Shown piece after piece: positions 29,378-32,174 of a stretch of 32,174 bases of DNA. The stretch covers positions 1-32,174 of the forward strand of contig WSYA01000026.1 of NCBI GenBank assembly GCA_009773615.1, given 5' to 3'. The translations under genes and the position numbers were made by a program. Below the pieces are notes generated by a model, which did no database searches, had not been told where the DNA came from, and saw nothing but the letters and a program-made list of their open reading frames with translations. This DNA comes from Gallionellaceae bacterium. GTDB taxonomy: Bacteria; Pseudomonadota; Gammaproteobacteria; Burkholderiales; Gallionellaceae. Within the stretch, counting starts at the first letter, position 1. Each line of letters begins with the position of its first letter.

Positions 29378-30862
29378 ATGGAATTTAGCATAAAACAGAG
29401 TAGTCCGGAGAAGCTCAAGAGCAGTTGTCTGGTAGTGGGCGTGTTTGAAGGCGGCAAATTGTCCGCTGCGGCGCAAGTGCTCGACAAGGCCGCACAGCAT
29501 GCCCTGAGCGACCTCATCGCACGCGGCGACATGAGCGGAAAATCCTCGTCTACACTGCTAATGCACAAACTCCACGGCATCGCTGCCGAACGTGTTTTAC
29601 TGGTTGGACTGGGCAAAGCCGCCGAGCTGAACAACAAAATCACTCTGGAAATTCTGCGCGCGACTTTTAGCGCATTGAACGCCACCCCCGCTAAAGATGC
29701 CGCGCTGTACATCAGCGACGAGGGCGTGGGCAAAGATGCCGCCTGGGCCATCAAACAAGCCGTATTCATCGCCGCCGAGCAAGCCTTCCGCTCCGACGAC
29801 CTGAAGAGCAAACCCTCCAAAGCCGCCACGCTCAAGCACATCACATTCGCATCACTGGAAAAGCCCGGCACCGCATTGAAGAACACGCTCGACCAGGCTG
29901 CTGCCATCGCGCGCGGCATGAGCCTCACCAAGGCACTTGCCAACCTGCCGGGCAACATCTGCACCCCCACCTACCTTGCCGCCAACGCGCTGGCATTGGA
30001 CAAGGCGCACAAGAACATCAAGACCACCGTGCTTGAAGAAAAAGACATGCAGAAACTGGGCATGGGTTCATTCCTTTCCGTCACGCGCGGCAGCGAACAG
30101 CCCGCAAAACTCATCACGCTGGAATACAGCGGCGCTGATAAGAAGCAGAAACCTATCGTTTTGGTGGGCAAAGGCATCACTTTTGACAGCGGCGGCATCT
30201 CGCTCAAGCCGGGTGCCGACATGGATGAAATGAAATACGACATGTGCGGTGCCGCCAGCGTGTTCGGCGTCATGCAGGCTATCGCCGAGATGGGGTTGAA
30301 GCTCAACGTAGTCGGCGTCATCCCGACTTGCGAGAACATGCCTTCCGGCCGCGCCACCAAACCCGGCGACATCGTCACCTCCATGTCGGGACAGACCATT
30401 GAAATTCTGAACACCGACGCCGAAGGCCGCCTGATCCTGTGCGATGCGCTCACCTACTCCGCCAAGTTCAACCCCGACACCGTGATCGACATCGCCACCC
30501 TCACCGGTGCCTGCGTCATTGCACTGGGTCATGTCGCCAGCGGCCTGTTCAGCAACGAAGACAAACTCGCCAAAGAACTCATCGCCGCAGGCGAACAAGC
30601 GCACGACCGCGTCTGGCAATTGCCGCTGTGGGAAGACTACCAGCCGCTACTCGACAGCAACTTTGCAGACATGGCAAACATCGGCGGTCGCGCCGGCGGC
30701 ACCATCACCGCCGCCTGCTTCCTGTCGCGTTTCACCAAAGATTATCGCTGGGCACATCTGGACATCGCGGGCACAGCCAATAAATCCGGCAAGGAAAAAG
30801 GTGCAACTGGTCGTCCAGTGCCGTTGCTTACGCAGTATTTGATCAATCGCGCAGGAAAATAA
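29378..30862 (+). CDS. pepA: Leucyl aminopeptidase (M17)
   Basis: A 494-residue cytosolic dizinc/dimanganese exopeptidase that removes N-terminal residues, preferring Leu; E. coli PepA also binds DNA as an accessory factor in cer/Xer recombination and carAB control. ATG at 29378 is preceded by AGGGGAACAGG. The N-terminal macro-like domain runs to about 165; the catalytic domain has GKGITFDSGGISLKPGADM, the signature NTDAEGRL, and the metal and bicarbonate sites around it. Length is normal. Divergent to lptF, a conserved arrangement in proteobacteria. Confidence 0.97.
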   Translation: MEFSIKQSSPEKLKSSCLVVGVFEGGKLSAAAQVLDKAAQHALSDLIARGDMSGKSSSTLLMHKLHGIAAERVLLVGLGKAAELNNKITLEILRATFSALNATPAKDAALYISDEGVGKDAAWAIKQAVFIAAEQAFRSDDLKSKPSKAATLKHITFASLEKPGTALKNTLDQAAAIARGMSLTKALANLPGNICTPTYLAANALALDKAHKNIKTTVLEEKDMQKLGMGSFLSVTRGSEQPAKLITLEYSGADKKQKPIVLVGKGITFDSGGISLKPGADMDEMKYDMCGAASVFGVMQAIAEMGLKLNVVGVIPTCENMPSGRATKPGDIVTSMSGQTIEILNTDAEGRLILCDALTYSAKFNPDTVIDIATLTGACVIALGHVASGLFSNEDKLAKELIAAGEQAHDRVWQLPLWEDYQPLLDSNFADMANIGGRAGGTITAACFLSRFTKDYRWAHLDIAGTANKSGKEKGATGRPVPLLTQYLINRAGK

Positions 30863-30888
30863 CCTCGCGCCTGCTGTGCTACTCAGAG

Positions 30889-30930
30889 TTCGTTCGCCCT
30901 GAGTGGCAGCATAGCGGGCATATCGAAGGG
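30889..30930. repeat. Possible interrupted TTCGCCCTGAG / CGAAGGG dispersed repeat
   Basis: TTCGTTCGCCCTGAG (30889-30903) and TATCGAAGGG (30921-30930) resemble the two halves of a short intergenic repeat widespread in proteobacteria, here separated by 17 unrelated bases. Lies between pepA and the ABC-3C genes, at the point where base composition turns more AT-rich. Confidence 0.35.
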
Positions 30931-30961
30931 GTTGCTATCCAAAGAAATTTATAAACCAATA

Positions 30962-31915
30962 ATGAATACTCAAGAAAAATTCATCGCTCGACTCATGTTC
31001 AAGAACAAAGTTCTCGCATCAGACGGGCAGCAGTTCGAGAACCTGTTCGTCGCCGTAATGGGATATGCGCGCTCGGATTTTCGGGCTATTAAGCCGCAAG
31101 GAAAGATTGGGGATCGAAAGAATGATGGATGCGAACCCATAGCTGGGCGCTACTATCAGGTATATGCACCAGAAGATGCAACTACCAAGGAATCTGCCAG
31201 TATTCAAAAGATTGAGACTGACTTCGCCGGCTTGAAGGCGTATTGGGACACGCTGTACCCCATCGGTATTCAGGAGTTTTTCTTTGTATTGAATGATCGG
31301 TACAAAGGGGCATTTCCTACAACACATAAAGCGCTCAGCGACATTCAAAAAAGACACGATCTTCAAAAGGCCGACGTTTTTTCATGCAAAGATATTGAGA
31401 ACGTAATATTTGGCGAGCTTAGTGATGACCAGATTCAAGCGGCAATTGGATCTCTTCCCGACGTTTCCATGATAGTCAAAATAGACTATGGGATACTGAC
31501 AGAGGTAGTCGGCCATATTTTGAAAAACATTCCAAATAAAGCTGTGCCAGGTAAGCTTATATCCCCGATATTTGAAACCAAGCTGACCTTTAATGATTTA
31601 TCTGCTGCAGCGCCATATTTGAAGGCCGGCTCGATTTTGTCGAACGCAGTGGAATCTTTCTTTGAACGTAACTCAGATTTTGCTCTGCAAGCGGTGCGGC
31701 AATCACTGAACGACATGTACATTGATGCAGCGCAAGAAGGATATATTGCCAATCCAGCTATCGGATTGACGGCACAAGACCAGATATACATTCATATTCT
31801 ATCGAGTGCCACGCCTTTGGTTGGCAAAGGTCAGCACGTGGCCGCGCAACAAGCAGTTCAAATTTTGCTCGCGTATTTTTTTGAAAGCTGTGACATTTTT
31901 GAGGAGCCGGTGTAG
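30962..31915 (+). CDS. ABC-three-component (ABC-3C) system CTD protein with nuclease-like N-terminus
   Basis: A 317-residue protein of the ABC-3C conflict systems, which pair an SMC/Rad50-like ABC ATPase with a middle component and a CTD-bearing effector. N-terminal part (about 10-85): FENLF helix, then KIGDRKNDG and YYQVYAPED, the layout of a Mrr-like restriction-nuclease fold, but the final Lys of the D...(E/Q)xK motif is replaced (QVY), so activity is unsure. A linker region follows, and the C-terminal domain ends with AYFFESCDIFEEPV, recognised from ABC-3C CTD proteins. The ATG at 30962 gives the conserved KFIARLMFKNKVL start; a TTG at 30932 is an alternative. More AT-rich than its neighbours, suggesting acquisition. 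Confidence 0.75.
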   Translation: MNTQEKFIARLMFKNKVLASDGQQFENLFVAVMGYARSDFRAIKPQGKIGDRKNDGCEPIAGRYYQVYAPEDATTKESASIQKIETDFAGLKAYWDTLYPIGIQEFFFVLNDRYKGAFPTTHKALSDIQKRHDLQKADVFSCKDIENVIFGELSDDQIQAAIGSLPDVSMIVKIDYGILTEVVGHILKNIPNKAVPGKLISPIFETKLTFNDLSAAAPYLKAGSILSNAVESFFERNSDFALQAVRQSLNDMYIDAAQEGYIANPAIGLTAQDQIYIHILSSATPLVGKGQHVAAQQAVQILLAYFFESCDIFEEPV

Positions 31916-31917
31916 AT

Positions 31918-32088
31918 ATGCTTCTACCTGATAAACATATCAAGATGAGCGAATCACTTCTCGGTTTGGGATCGTTCTTGTTGAGCTCTCTTAGAAAGCC
32001 GATGACTGTTGATGCCATGTGGTTCGAGTACAGTAGGGCTCGTGAAGATGGAACATATCCGGCTTATCATACATTTGGGCACCTCTAA
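31918..32088 (+). pseudogene. ABC-3C middle component 6 (MC6), truncated by insertion sequence
   Basis: The frame starts two bases after the previous stop, with GAGGAG upstream. Residues 1-53 (MLLPDKHIKMSESLLGLGSF, then LLSSLRKPMTVDAMW and EDGTYPAYHTF) match the start of the small middle component MC6. Codon 53 ends at 32076; the IS begins at 32077 and supplies Gly-His-Leu and a TAA stop at 32086. The intact family is about 75-80 residues, so roughly the last third is lost. The ABC ATPase that should follow lies beyond the IS, outside this window, or is lost. Confidence 0.78.
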
Positions 32089-32174
32089 AAATCACCCGAA
32101 ATAAATGATCTGGCAAGTCATCGAAATAGTGCAGAGAAACGTTACTGAAGGATGCGATCACGAACATGGAACAA
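32077..32174. mobile_element. Insertion-sequence end (right window edge)
   Basis: Exact reverse complement of 1-98. The tip GGGCACCTCTAAAAATC starts immediately after codon 53 of the MC6 gene, which fixes the inner boundary. It faces inward, as does the left copy: the same IS end borders the window on both sides. ATGGAACAA at 32166-32174 may begin the transposase. Confidence 0.75.

Noticed and set aside
28201..29970. A 589-codon minus-strand reading frame that includes lptF and extends through the start of pepA
   Set aside because: Its upstream third lies opposite pepA and has no protein-like features; only the lptF part is real.

Overview
The window looks like a complete assembly contig from a betaproteobacterial chromosome, most plausibly Nitrosomonadales or Gallionellaceae-like (inference from gene content and order: acetolactate synthase genes-ilvC-psd-pssA, rsxABCDGE-nth followed by a DUF1841 gene, and a sigma factor/DUF3619/DUF3106 trio). 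Most of it is well-packed core chromosome. The two ends are different: the first and last 98 bases are exact reverse complements of each other, and they look like one end of the same insertion sequence (IS) entered from opposite sides.

Left part (1-6.1 kb): an IS end, a small membrane diguanylate cyclase, and a large protein with a PilZ-like C-terminus, both on the minus strand. A divergent plus-strand operon follows: aat, ate (bpt), a membrane protein and pyrD. Aat and Ate are the two aminoacyl-tRNA-protein transferases of the bacterial N-degron pathway. Next come a 349-bp gap and a 1051-residue PAS-GGDEF-EAL protein whose EAL half has lost key catalytic residues, and then the potassium transporter gene kup.

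Middle (11.6-18.7 kb): a tight rsxABCDGE-nth-DUF1841 operon encodes the Rnf/Rsx membrane electron-transfer complex and endonuclease III. A separately promoted CBS-domain gene follows and ends at a strong bidirectional terminator. Facing it on the minus strand is the branched-chain amino acid and phospholipid operon ilvI-ilvH-ilvC-psd-pssA, with a family of short inverted repeats in its internal gaps. A 7TM-DISM diguanylate cyclase lies directly upstream of that operon.

Right part (25.4-32.2 kb): an ECF-type sigma factor that appears to start at CTG, with DUF3619 and DUF3106 partners; lptG/lptF (LPS export) on the minus strand; and divergent pepA. The last 1.2 kb is visibly more AT-rich and carries two genes of an ABC-three-component (ABC-3C) conflict system: a nuclease-like/CTD protein and a middle component 6 (MC6) protein. 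The MC6 gene is interrupted by the IS after residue 53. The ABC ATPase expected next is not in the window. This broken, probably mobile ABC-3C locus, together with the inverted IS ends, is the most notable part of the window. No tRNA, rRNA or CRISPR array was seen.
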